Shown piece by piece: positions 55,406 to 64,000 of a stretch of 64,000 bases of DNA (its first letter is position 1; every line of letters begins with the position of its first letter). The DNA comes from Pelomyxa schiedti (taxonomy: Eukaryota > Evosea > Pelobiontida > Pelomyxidae), in contig JAHLWZ010000199.1 of NCBI GenBank assembly GCA_020536535.1, positions 1-64,000 on the forward strand, given 5' to 3'. The notes below the pieces were generated by a model. The model was not told the DNA's origin and did no database searches. It saw nothing but the letters and a program-made list of their open reading frames with translations. A program made the position numbers and the translations under genes.

Positions 55406-57688
55406 TTATGGGGTGTTGTTGCTGTGAGGGGAACTGAACGAAAAACACTGGAAGAAGCCGGTGTCGGCGTACCAACGTTGTATCAGGGTCACCCTGAAGA
55501 GTGATCTGTTGTCCTCCACGTTCCTCACGTCGATGTGCTGGATGGTGTCCGAGTCTTTGTTTTTGTTTTTGTCGGCACTCACTGTGTGGTCCCCCACCAC
55601 CTTCTTCTTCTTTTCCGACAGGGCCAACATGAGGCCAGTGTTTGTCTCCCATTGCACCGACATGAACCCTGTGGTGTCGACAGTCATCAGCACGTCCTCT
55701 GGTGTGTTCGCGTCTCGTAACTCATATCTTCCGTCATATGTGACACAGAACTTGGTTCCGTTCCCAATTGGGAACAAGTTCCTGACCTCAGACGCGGCAC
55801 TTTGGACGAGGTGAGGTGCTGATGGATTCTTCCTCTTGATGACGTGTACTCTCCCCATCGATGATTTGGCAACCACGACTGCGTCGTCGCCCAGGTTGCA
55901 GTTGCAGTCATCATCAGAGGAACCAGACCTGATCACAAACGCCTTCGAAATAGTCTCACCTTCCCGGACTTGCATCCCAGTCACCGACCACCTCTCGATC
56001 TCGTGGAATCGCTTGCTCTCCACAGACTTCTTGATGTTCCAGAATATTATGTGATACTCAGCCTGCGTGCCATCGGCGTTCGCCTTACGGGAAACGAGGA
56101 GCGCCAGGTGGGGCTCCCTCTTGCTCAGAGCAACCAAGGAAATCACGTGCCCTTCCGACAGGCCCAGTTCTTCTTGTTGAATTTTCAACAGGGAGGACAA
56201 GAAAGAGGCACTTCCAATTTGTGGTGTTGGAAGCAGAGCAGGCGCAACGTAAAATTCTGGTCCAGTTCCATAGTGATAAAGGACCCAGTGGCTGTTTGTC
56301 TTGCAGTGAAATACTCGAGGGGGAGGGGTGGGGATCACCAGCAAGACCCTCGAGTCACCCGGTCTTTGCACGTTGCGAAGCTTGAAAATGGAAGGGGTTC
56401 CCGGGCCATTCTTCTGGTGAACGACGTAGTGATCCTCTCCAGCGAAGGTGACCAACCAGGGCTCTTCAGGAGAACGCCACACGGGATTGACTTCCAATTC
56501 CGAGGATATGACACCCGCATCCTGCCAGAGTCCGAGCTTCAGTGCTCGATCTTCAGGAGTTCCTTGACCGGTGCTGGTGCGGAGCACGATGACCAGCCTC
56601 TTCTCGGTTGCCCTTGCCCAAATGAAGACGGAATATAACAACGAGGGCGTCAGAAATCGCAGGGCAGATGCACTTCCGCACCTGGGAAGAGTTCCCACAA
56701 GGAGGTTCAGCATCTGCTCTCTCAAGTAAATTCCCTCAATGTGCGTTTCCACGGAGCTTGTCACTTGGAAGTTTCCAGAAGGAACCTTGGTGGTGGTGGC
56801 GGTTGTTGTGACGTGCCCCACCAGCGTTGCCACTCCTGTGGAAGCGGAAGTCATTCTTGTCTCTGCACCATTATTATCGGCTGAGGCTGCTGTTTTGGTG
56901 TCAGGAATCCCGGATTTATGTTCGGCGTTGTTGGTGAGGCTTTCTTGAGTTCCAACTGGATCCTCTGACTGTGTTGAAGAAGAGGAGGTGACGCTCGGCA
57001 CATTTGTTTCCGTTACCGTTTCAGCGACTCGTGCACCTTCAGCAAGAGCAACAGCAGGTGTGATTGTGCTGATGGTTGGAGTGAGACCGTCAACAACAGC
57101 AACAAGTGGTTTGCGTGGCTCTGCCTCTGCAGATACTTTCCCCTTTTTGGGTTTTGGGGGATTTGGCTGCTTCACGGTGGGCTTGCGCTGGCTCTTTGTC
57201 ACTGCACTTGGGGTGGAAGAGGTGATGACTGTGGATGAGGAGGACGAGGAAGAGGAAGAAGAAGAGGAAGAGGAGCGGGTTTTGGTGGATAGTTGTTGTC
57301 TCGGCGACGATGAGGACGAGGACGAGCGGGGGGGAGCAGACGGGGAAGGAGACCCCAAAGAAGCGCTTGCTGTGGATGTGGTTGTGGATGTGGCACAAGA
57401 GGATGAGGATGATGCTGACGAAGCAGCAGCAGCGGGGGTGTTGTTGGCTGGGTCAGGAGTTGATGATGATGATGACGATGAACCCGACGCGGCGGAGGTG
57501 GTCGTTGTCGTTGAGGCGGCGGTGATGGCTGATGCTGATGATGATGATGATGATTGGTGCGCGCGGGTGCCCCTCCTTGGCCTCTTTGGCTGGGTGGCGA
57601 GGGGAGCACCGCGGGCGTCTCGGCCGAACGGTGCGGCCCTGAGCAGAGCCTGGATGTCTGGCGGGAGACCCGACAACTCGCGCTCCAT
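55406..57688 (-). CDS. Right-arm copy of the Ser-rich unknown gene, uninterrupted
   Basis: ATG 57688 (MERELSGLPPDIQALLRAAP) opens a frame of about 760 residues to 55406; an upstream in-frame Met at 57,760 would add 24. The layout matches the left copy: a Ser/Thr/Ala/Pro-rich region with long Ser runs, Lys/Pro-rich QPNPPKPKKGKVS, then beta-rich C-terminal blocks (LLVGTLPRCGSASALRFLTP, VVVAKSSMGRVHVIKRKNPS, LMTVDTTGFMSVQWETNTG). At the position of the left TAG the codon is GAG. No catalytic motif or known domain was recognised. Periodic short beta strands ending in hydrophobic pairs would suit a propeller. The close duplicate and additional fragments suggest a family that duplicates readily. 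The function is unknown. Confidence 0.8.
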   Translation of the reverse strand: MERELSGLPPDIQALLRAAPFGRDARGAPLATQPKRPRRGTRAHQSSSSSSASAITAASTTTTTSAASGSSSSSSSTPDPANNTPAAAASSASSSSSCATSTTTSTASASLGSPSPSAPPRSSSSSSSPRQQLSTKTRSSSSSSSSSSSSSSTVITSSTPSAVTKSQRKPTVKQPNPPKPKKGKVSAEAEPRKPLVAVVDGLTPTISTITPAVALAEGARVAETVTETNVPSVTSSSSTQSEDPVGTQESLTNNAEHKSGIPDTKTAASADNNGAETRMTSASTGVATLVGHVTTTATTTKVPSGNFQVTSSVETHIEGIYLREQMLNLLVGTLPRCGSASALRFLTPSLLYSVFIWARATEKRLVIVLRTSTGQGTPEDRALKLGLWQDAGVISSELEVNPVWRSPEEPWLVTFAGEDHYVVHQKNGPGTPSIFKLRNVQRPGDSRVLLVIPTPPPRVFHCKTNSHWVLYHYGTGPEFYVAPALLPTPQIGSASFLSSLLKIQQEELGLSEGHVISLVALSKREPHLALLVSRKANADGTQAEYHIIFWNIKKSVESKRFHEIERWSVTGMQVREGETISKAFVIRSGSSDDDCNCNLGDDAVVVAKSSMGRVHVIKRKNPSAPHLVQSAASEVRNLFPIGNGTKFCVTYDGRYELRDANTPEDVLMTVDTTGFMSVQWETNTGLMLALSEKKKKVVGDHTVSADKNKNKDSDTIQHIDVRNVEDNRSLFRVTLIQRWYADTGFFQCFSFSSPHSNNTP

Positions 57689-58073
57689 GTCGGTTTCGCA
57701 CGACGGAGCTTGGTGCGTGGAGGAGGTGGAGAGGGAGCTGCTCGTTTTGTTCCCCTGCATGTCGACGATAACGAGCGAGGTAAGTTTACCGCACCTGCTT
57801 CTTTCTTCCTTTTTCTTCTCCCTCCTTTGGTTTTTGTTGCCTTTTTCTAATACTCGCAACTACGGACAATTGAATCTGAGTGTGTACATCTGAGAGAAAA
57901 GACACCGTTCGGGGCGAAGTGGAACACTGAAACAGCGGTGGAATTACAATACAACAAACACACCCCCGACTTCTTGCGAGCCCAAAAAAGTGTGAGTCCA
58001 TCAATTTTTTCTTTCCTGGAAAAAAGCATGGCAGCAGAACCAACTCTGTGTTCCAGAGACACCAAGATGTTCA

Positions 58074-58145
58074 GGCTCCGTAGTATAATGGTTAGTATGG
58101 GAGATTTTGGCTCTCTTGATCTCAGTTCGATTCTGAGCGGGGCCA
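58074..58145 (+). tRNA. tRNA-Gln: tRNA-Gln(UUG), right copy
   Basis: Identical over all 72 bases to the left copy at 18,850-18,921, in opposite orientation: acceptor GGCTCCG/CGGGGCC, anticodon loop TTTTGGC, T loop TTCGATT. The downstream flank has a T-run terminator (58,149-58,155). Flanking identity to the left copy drops soon after the terminator. Confidence 0.95.
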
Positions 58146-58157
58146 TTATTTTTTTCC
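58146..58157 (+). terminator. RNA polymerase III T-run terminator after tRNA-Gln (right copy)
   Basis: The tRNA 3' end is followed by a few bases and then a run of about seven T residues before a C run, a standard Pol III stop. Confidence 0.6.
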
Positions 58158-58650
58158 CCCTGTTGCCTTGTGAGACGACGGCTCCTTCACCTTTATTTGC
58201 AACGCCAAAGAAAAAACAACAGGTTGCTCTTGCAGGCAATGTACTTACAGAAATATTGCTCCATCTTGATAGCTTCAAGAACTTTTGCCTTAGAGTTCTG
58301 AATGACAATGCAGGCGTGTATGAACTTCTTGATGGCTTACATAAAGCCAGCATGAGAACAGGAAGCAAACATGGAAAAGATGGCAGAGGACGTTCCTACA
58401 ATGGAAGCAATCTAAAAGCTGTTTGCCCCACTATTTACCAACGTTTGCGGTGTTTTAACTCTGATGACTGCGGCATTTGCGATGTGCTGTTGTACTACTG
58501 CCTTCTTCAACTGGAACTTGTTCTCTGATGAGTAAACAAATGCCGCGACAGTCGTTAGGAGAAAAGATGAGTTGTTCTGTTAAATACATGTGACACCCAA
58601 ACAGCTTACACGGCTGATTGTGTGTTGATGGGAAAGGAGTTGTGGGATAC
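58158..58650. other. Intergenic region between tRNA-Gln and HSP70
   Basis: About 500 bases. A plus-strand frame stays open to 58,528 (TEILLHLDSFKNFCLRVLND, CFNSDDCGICDVLLYY) but has no supporting start or splice partner, and the opposite strand is open over part of it. I assign no gene. The HSP70 3' untranslated region must lie at the right end. Confidence 0.4.
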
Positions 58651-60802
58651 TCAGTCGACTTCCTCGATCTTGGGACCACCAGTCTTGGTTGCTCCACTGG
58701 ATGACGACGAAGGTGTTGTTCTGGGTGATGGGGTGGGTCCTGCTCCTCCAAAGTTGGGCATCTCTCCTCCTGGGAACCCTCCTGGCATTCCACCGGGCAT
58801 TCCTCCTGGCATCCCTCCGGGCATTCCGCCGGCTCCACTTGACTGGTACAGCTTGACCATGATAGGTTGCACAACGTCCTCCAGCTGCTTCATGCGGGAG
58901 TCATACTCTTCCTTGGTGGCCTGCTGATTGCTGTCTAGCCATTCAATAGCTTCTTTGCAAGCTTCCTCGAGCTGCAGAAAACGTCGTTAGGGTTATTCCA
59001 AGTGAAACGAGTAATAACAAGACATACTTTAGCTTTATCGTCTTCAGGTATCTTGGTGGCAATCTTTTCGTCCTTGATAGAGTTCTTCACTGAGTAGGCG
59101 TAGCTCTCCAAGTGATGCTTAGCATCAATGCGGCCTTTCTGTTCCTCGTCATCGGCCTTGTATTTCTCGGCATCGTGGAGCATGGAGTCGATTTGCTCTT
59201 TTGACAGTCGGCCTTTATCATTTGTGATAGTGATGTTGTTCTTCCGTCCAGTGGTTTTGTCTTCAGCTGTTACATTGAGAATTCCATTCGCGTCCACATC
59301 GAAGGTTACTTCAATCTGTGGCACTCCCCTTGGTGCCGGTGGAATTCCAGAGAGCTCGAACTTGCCCAGAAGGTTGCAATGCCTTGTCATTGCACGCTCA
59401 CCTTCATAAACTTGGATCAGCACACCAGGTTGGTTATCAGAATAGGTAGAGAAGATCTGGGACTTCTTGGTTGGTACAGTTGTATTCCTTGGGATGAGCG
59501 ATGTCATAACACCACCAGCAGTCTCTATGCCCAGCGTAAGGGGTGTCACGTCGAGCAACAGAAGATCCTGCACTTTTGCACCGCCCGCGCCTGTGAGTAT
59601 GGCAGCTTGGACTGCAGCACCATATGCAACGGCTTCGTCTGGGTTGACTGATTTGTTGAGCTCTTTGCCGTTGAAGAAGTCTTGTAGCAATTGTTGCACT
59701 TTCGGAATGCGAGTTGATCCTCCCACCAAAACAACATCATGGATTGAGCTCTTGTCAAGGCGTGTGTCGCGAAGTACTTTCTCAACTGGATCCAGAGTTG
59801 ATCGGAACAAGTCGATGTTCAACTCCTCGAATTTAGCCCTTGTGATCGTCGTGTAATAGTCAACTCCCTCAAATAGCTGGTCAACCTCTATGGACGCCTG
59901 GGCTTGCGAAGAAAGGGTTCTCTTAGCACGCTCGCAGGCAGTTCGCAGCCTCCTCAGAGCTCGAGCATTGCCACTCATGTCCTTGTTGTACCTCCTCTTG
60001 AAGTCCTTGGCAAAGAAGTCGACCATCCTGTTATCAAAGTCCTCGCCACCGAGATGGGTGTCACCTGATGTTGCCTTGACTTCAAAGACTCCCTCCTCAA
60101 TGGCCAGCAGAGACACATCAAACGTGCCGCCGCCCAAGTCGAAGATGAGGATGTTCCTCTCACCACCCTTTTTGTCCAGCCCATACGCAATAGCAGCAGC
60201 CGTGGGTTCGTTGATGATCCTGAGAACGTTGAGCCCAGCAATAGTGCCGGCGTCTTTAGTGGCCTGCCGCTGAGAGTCGTTGAAATATGCAGGGCATCTG
60301 TAAAATTGTTATTAGTCAAATCTGTCTCTCACAACTGCAACAAAAAAGAGACTTACGTTATAACAGCGTCCTTGACTGGCTTGCCCAAGTAGGATTCAGC
60401 AATCTCCTTCATCTTTGTGAGCACCATTGACGAGATTTCCTCAGGGGTGAAAGTCTTCGAGTCGCCGCGATACGCCACCTGGATCATGGGCTTGTCGCCC
60501 TTGTTGAGCACCTTGAACGGCCAGTGCTTCATGTCAGACTGCACAGAGGGGTCGCTGAAACGGCGCCCGATGAGCCGCTTGGCGTCAAACACGGTGTTCT
60601 CCACGTTCATCGCGATCTGGTTCTTCGCCGCGTCGCCAATGAGCCTCTCTTGGTCGGTGAATGCGACGTACGACGGCGTGACGCGGTTGCCTTGGTCATT
60701 CGCAATGATCTCAACTCGGTCGTTCTGCCACACGCCGACACAGGAATAAGTGGTGCCAAGATCGATGCCAACTGCCGGTGCTTTGCCTGTTGTTGTTGCC
60801 AT
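58651..60802 (-). CDS. HSP70: Cytosolic HSP70 chaperone
   Basis: ATG 60802 ([20 protein letters not shown]) begins the ATPase domain, with the three family signatures [22 protein letters not shown] and [16 protein letters not shown]. The substrate domain ([40 protein letters not shown]) and helical lid follow. The C-terminus has four GGMP-type repeats (58,780-58,840), a Ser/Thr/Pro stretch and the terminal EEVD, which binds TPR co-chaperones. EEVD and the lack of targeting signals indicate the cytosolic or nuclear form. Two introns are present, at about 60,300-60,352 (between KDAVIT and [12 protein letters not shown]) and 58,975-59,028. Length is about 660 residues, normal for the family. Heat-shock-element-like sites lie about 120 bases upstream of the start. 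Confidence 0.98.
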
Positions 60803-60853
60803 TTTTTGTTGTTATTGCGGTCTTGTCTCTTTGGTTTGTGCTTTTTGATGCTT

Positions 60854-60862
60854 TGTATTTAA
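60854..60862 (-). promoter_or_regulatory. TATA-like element upstream of HSP70
   Basis: On the minus strand the sequence AATTAAATACAAAG, about 50-60 bases before the ATG, is the best TATA-like match between the start codon and the heat-shock sites. No transcription start can be confirmed from sequence alone. Confidence 0.35.
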
Positions 60863-60918
60863 TTGGGGAATCTGGTGGACCTACGAACTTGGCTTAAATG
60901 TGCTGGCACAGTTATTTG

Positions 60919-60944
60919 GGAAGATTCTCACGAAGTTCTTGAAG
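60919..60944 (-). promoter_or_regulatory. Heat-shock-element-like GAA/TTC cluster
   Basis: GAA at 60,920, TTC at 60,925, GAA at 60,932, TTC at 60,936 and GAA at 60,941 form two perfect nGAAnnTTCn / TTCnnGAA dimers with a spacing slip of two bases between them. They lie 117-142 bases upstream of the HSP70 start. Heat-shock factor trimers bind such arrays, so this fits stress induction of the gene. Confidence 0.5.
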
Positions 60945-61159
60945 AGATGCAAAGGAGATTTCCTTAGTTTTCCTTTGGTCTTTCCACAAGAAATAGAAAA
61001 TTGTTGGGCCCATTTCGAGGGTTGGAAGTGAAGAGCAGCCTACGGTTCCCCACATGTGTTTGTTTTGCGGAAAAAACGGATGGACAGAAGACATGTTTCT
61101 TTACACAATCAATATGTGTACAGTTGGTAATACAACAAGGGTTTTGTGGTGTGTGTTAA

Positions 61160-64000
61160 TTACAAATTGTGAGCGTGGGCAACTATCTCCTCAAAGGCTG
61201 GTCTTGCTGTGGGGTCACCATTCCAGCACACCTCCATCAGTTGTATATATTTCACATAGGATTCTGTTGGTTGGTGGTTTGTTCAGAGGTTAATGTCATT
61301 GGGGCACGAGCGGAATGGAGAAGGACACACGAGATGTGTTGTCTGGTATTGGCGGTCTTAGCCCTCTAATTATATCTGGAATCAGTTCGGCATCGGTCCG
61401 CTGCTCAAATGGGACTTTGCCGGTCATAATTTCCCACCTAAATCAAAGAAACGAAAGGGTGTACAAACAGGTAAGCGATTGGTACCTGAATAGAATGCTC
61501 AGATACATTACTATTGCAAACGAATAGGTGTCAGCTTTTTCGGTGTACATTGACTCGGCTAATACTTCTGGTGCGGCCCAACAAACTAAAAGAGAATCAG
61601 AAAAAGAGAAAAAAGCGGCTTCCATTTACCGGTCCCACAAACTGTCATAGTTTTGTTTACACTTTTAAATCTACTGAGACCAAAATCGCAAATCTATTGG
61701 AAACAGAGGGTGTGACAAGTGAGTGGTAGAGGTTTTTTTTTACCTTGATATCCCATTTTTTGTTAACCTTTTTTGTTGTTAGGCTTGTATTTAGTTTCTT
61801 ACTTCTCTGCTTGTTGCAGGGAAGAGCCTTCATACCAATACATTTGCGCATTTGAGGTCTCTATGGACAATAGCTGGTTTTCCTGTGTGAAGGAATAACA
61901 TCCCTTGTGCAATAGAACCAATGCAAAGCTTAATTTGATTCCATGAGAGTTTTTCTCCTTTATCCAGTATGCCCTTTTATTTTATTAGATTTGTGAAACT
62001 GTTTGGTTTACAGTACCCTTAAACTGCCAAGTTCCATAAACTCAGTAATGATACACATATTTGGTGGTTTAATGCAAGCACCCATAAAGAGAATTATACT
62101 ACTAGTGTAAGTTGCAGACAATAAAAGTAATGGGAAATACTTAGGGTGCCGCAATTCACTAAATGGGAAAAGTTACTACGGCCAGTGAAGTGGTAGAGAC
62201 TAACCTCATTAAAGCGATTTCCTTTAGTTGGTTGTGCCTTTCACTTTCAGAGTCACCTTCCCGCTGATTTAGTAGGCATTTGACAGCAACAGTTTGTCCT
62301 CGCCACTTAGCATACCACACCTCTCCAAAGTTGCCCTTGCCAATAACATGCAACAACTCAATTTCACTCCATTCGACTTGCCATCCCGAGGATTCCCCTG
62401 GTATAACCGCACTCTGGGAACTCGTTTGGCAAAGAAAAGTGGAGTTATAAAATCCAGTTGAATCGAATTCTCTGCAGTTGAGACCAAGAGGGACAAACTA
62501 TATTGATATAAGTGTAGTGGAGTAAGGGGGATAGAATAAAACTTGATAAAGTGTCTCGGAGTTAGAAAAACCCCGCAAATTGAATATTCCATAATTCCTG
62601 AAATCACCCAAGTCAGCAAGTTCCTTGTGCTGCTCTGATTTCTCTGCTTTACTCATTTCAAGACATATCTTTTGCATGTCTTCACTCAGAGTGATTTGTC
62701 CTCCCTTATGAGATGAGGATTGCACAGGTAATAAAAATAATACCTGGGCACAGGAAGATATTCTGGAGGCTTTATTCACGGTAGGCCCGAAGTAATCCAT
62801 TCTTTCTGAATCACAGTCAGGAGAAGGGGGATAAAAGACAAGCATACTTGACATTGGGTCCAAGTCGACATCTGGATGCCCATAGTGACATCCCATACGA
62901 ACTTGTAATCCACAGAAGCCAAGTTTACCATCTAAAAACATTGAACAGAAGAAAGTTGGGGGTAGTTCCGTACCAATTAGTTGCGGGGCACACAACGGGT
63001 TTTCAAGTAAAGCTGCATCCCAAGGAGCTAATGGTGATTAGTTGAAGAAACCAAATGAAGTGAAAGAAAACCATTCAATAAGGCGATTTGCGCCTCCACA
63101 CAAAAGCGAAGAGCTTTCAGTGGATTTTTAAAGGTCAACATAAACGCATCGCCTTCAGTTTTAGCTTCATAACCATTGTTTTCTCTGTATATTTTTCTGA
63201 TGATATTGTTGTGCAGTGCAAGTGCACGCTTCCTGTGGAATTTGTTTTAAAACAAGGTAATTTCAAAGGGGAGCAACATTATATTAGCCTCCCATTCCCA
63301 CAGGCTTGTTGAGCCCTTGATATCTAATACAAGTTTAAGTGAAGCAAACTTCTTTTCACACTTACCCGTAAAGACCAGAGCTACATTGCCGGTTGGTGCT
63401 TCAGCATTAGTGAAACTTTGTTCAACTTCCTAAAAAGAAGTGAATGTCAGCTTGTAACTAATTATTAATTACAATGAATTGGTTGAGTTGCGAATCCAAG
63501 TTTTCCCATTCCTTTAAAATTTGGGCGAAGCTGGGTCTCATTCTTTTTGGTAAGGTAAGTCCCTGGAGATGAGGTGAAAGAATGATACTCTGGAAGAGAA
63601 TTCCAGCATGCTTGCATAAGCTTCCCCACTGGTTCTACAACAGATGGTGGAATAGTCGGTCTGCCGAAAACAGTGAGTGGACATCCCAGGGTGGAAAAGG
63701 GTACCTTAAATTTTCAAGAGTCACTTTGTGTATCACTGTAAAAGGGTTTAAATTTTCATACAAGGGCTCTCGAGTGAAAATCTACAAAAAGTGTTACATT
63801 CTAAATTTATCAAATCAAGGAACAACCTCCCATAACAATATACCATAGGAGTACACATCCGATTTGGTTGTGTAGGGTGCTTTGTTAAGCACCTCAGGGG
63901 CAGCCCACTGCACAGAACTTAGTACTCTTTTTGAGCCAGCAACAAATATGGACATCCCGAAATCAGCAACCTAGAAGAAATAAAAAATTTCTAGAAAAGA
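61160..64000 (-). CDS. Kinase - nucleotide cyclase - kinase signalling protein (3' part)
   Basis: The gene enters from the right edge with the end of a first TKL-type kinase domain (DFGMSIFVAGSKRVLSSVQW, AAPEVLNKA, YTTKSDVYSYG). After a helical linker comes a class III nucleotide cyclase domain: APTGNVALVFT; LQVRMGCHYGHPDVDLDP; RMDYFGPTVNKASRISSCAQ (family RMDYFGPxVNxAARV); GGQITLSEDMQ; ADLGDFRNYGIFNLRGFSN then ETLYQVL. A second kinase follows: ELLHVIGKGNFGEVWYAKWR with GQTVAVKCLL, VHRDLKCANVL, ICDFGLSRF, WAAPEVLAESMYTEKADTYS and MEVCWNGDPTARPAFEEIVA (stop 61160-61162). The VAVK lysine, HRD and DFG are all present, so the second kinase should be active. This domain order is one I associate with large amoeba signalling families. 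Whether the cyclase makes cAMP or cGMP cannot be read here. The upstream N-terminus lies outside the window. Confidence 0.85.

Larger units (their letters stand above)
52880..58145. repeat. Right arm of the large inverted duplication
   Basis: Reverse-complement partner of about 18,850-23,700. It ends at the second tRNA-Gln. It is longer than the left arm because of scrambled extra copies at 54.2-55.4 kb, and has lost the 5' half of the F-box/propeller gene. The inner breakpoint at about 52,860-52,890 also shows a short stretch (catagtcccagtctcccgtg) resembling left-arm sequence at 23,704 in the wrong orientation, hinting at a local inversion at the junction. Confidence 0.9.

Noticed and set aside
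57138-57525. Plus-strand frame rich in Asp/Glu (EEEDEEEEEEE) in the right arm
   Set aside because: It is antisense to the Ser tracts of the minus-strand gene.

Overview
The window is eukaryotic nuclear DNA with about 20 protein genes on both strands, roughly one per 3 kb. Most are cut by many short GT-AG introns of about 45-120 bases. All three stop codons are used in the standard way (TGA in RQC2/NEMF, TAA in the dynamin, TAG in the calponin-homology protein). The gene set points to an amoebozoan-like protist with a ciliated stage. It combines a kinase-cyclase-kinase protein of a type I associate with free-living amoebae, a RhoGAP-RasGEF protein, many Ser/Pro/Gln-rich disordered tracts, and CFAP100, a ciliary inner-arm regulator. 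The lineage assignment is inference; no marker in the window fixes the species.

Left part (1-18.4 kb): an unidentified minus-strand membrane-type gene; a secreted clan GH-B-like protein; an actinoporin-like gene; then RQC2/NEMF (ribosome quality control), PSME3IP1/FAM192A, a TPR/Sel1-type protein, INTS4 (Integrator), a degenerate CaMK-like kinase and CFAP100.

Duplicated region: a tRNA-Gln(UUG) at 18,850 (minus) opens an inverted repeat of about 5 kb. Its partner arm ends at the second tRNA-Gln(UUG) at 58,145 (plus), about 29 kb away. Each arm carries two convergent genes: a large Ser-rich protein of unknown function and an F-box/G-beta-like propeller protein. The copies have decayed reciprocally. 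The unknown gene has a nonsense codon on the left and is open on the right. The F-box/propeller gene is complete on the left apart from an assembly problem, and is truncated and frameshifted on the right. A 100-N gap flanked by a fold-back and a direct duplication (22.5-23.2 kb) looks like a scaffolding artefact.

Spacer between the arms (23.7-52.9 kb): a SAP30BP homologue, a C2H2-type protein, an RS-rich/coiled-coil/P-loop NTPase/PD-(D/E)XK protein resembling Crinkler and RHS proteins, a RhoGAP-RasGEF protein, UTP6, an intronless 822-residue disordered protein, a dynamin with a Rad18-type zinc finger and a large G-domain insertion, and a calponin-homology protein with a very long coiled coil. 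Right end: a cytosolic HSP70 with heat-shock-element-like sites, and the 3' part of a kinase-cyclase-kinase gene that runs off the window.

The strongest candidates for something new are the CRN/RHS-like NTPase-nuclease with RS domains at both ends and a 2A-like motif at its tail, the F-box-G-beta fusion, the UBZ-bearing dynamin, and the tRNA-bounded inverted duplication with reciprocal gene decay.
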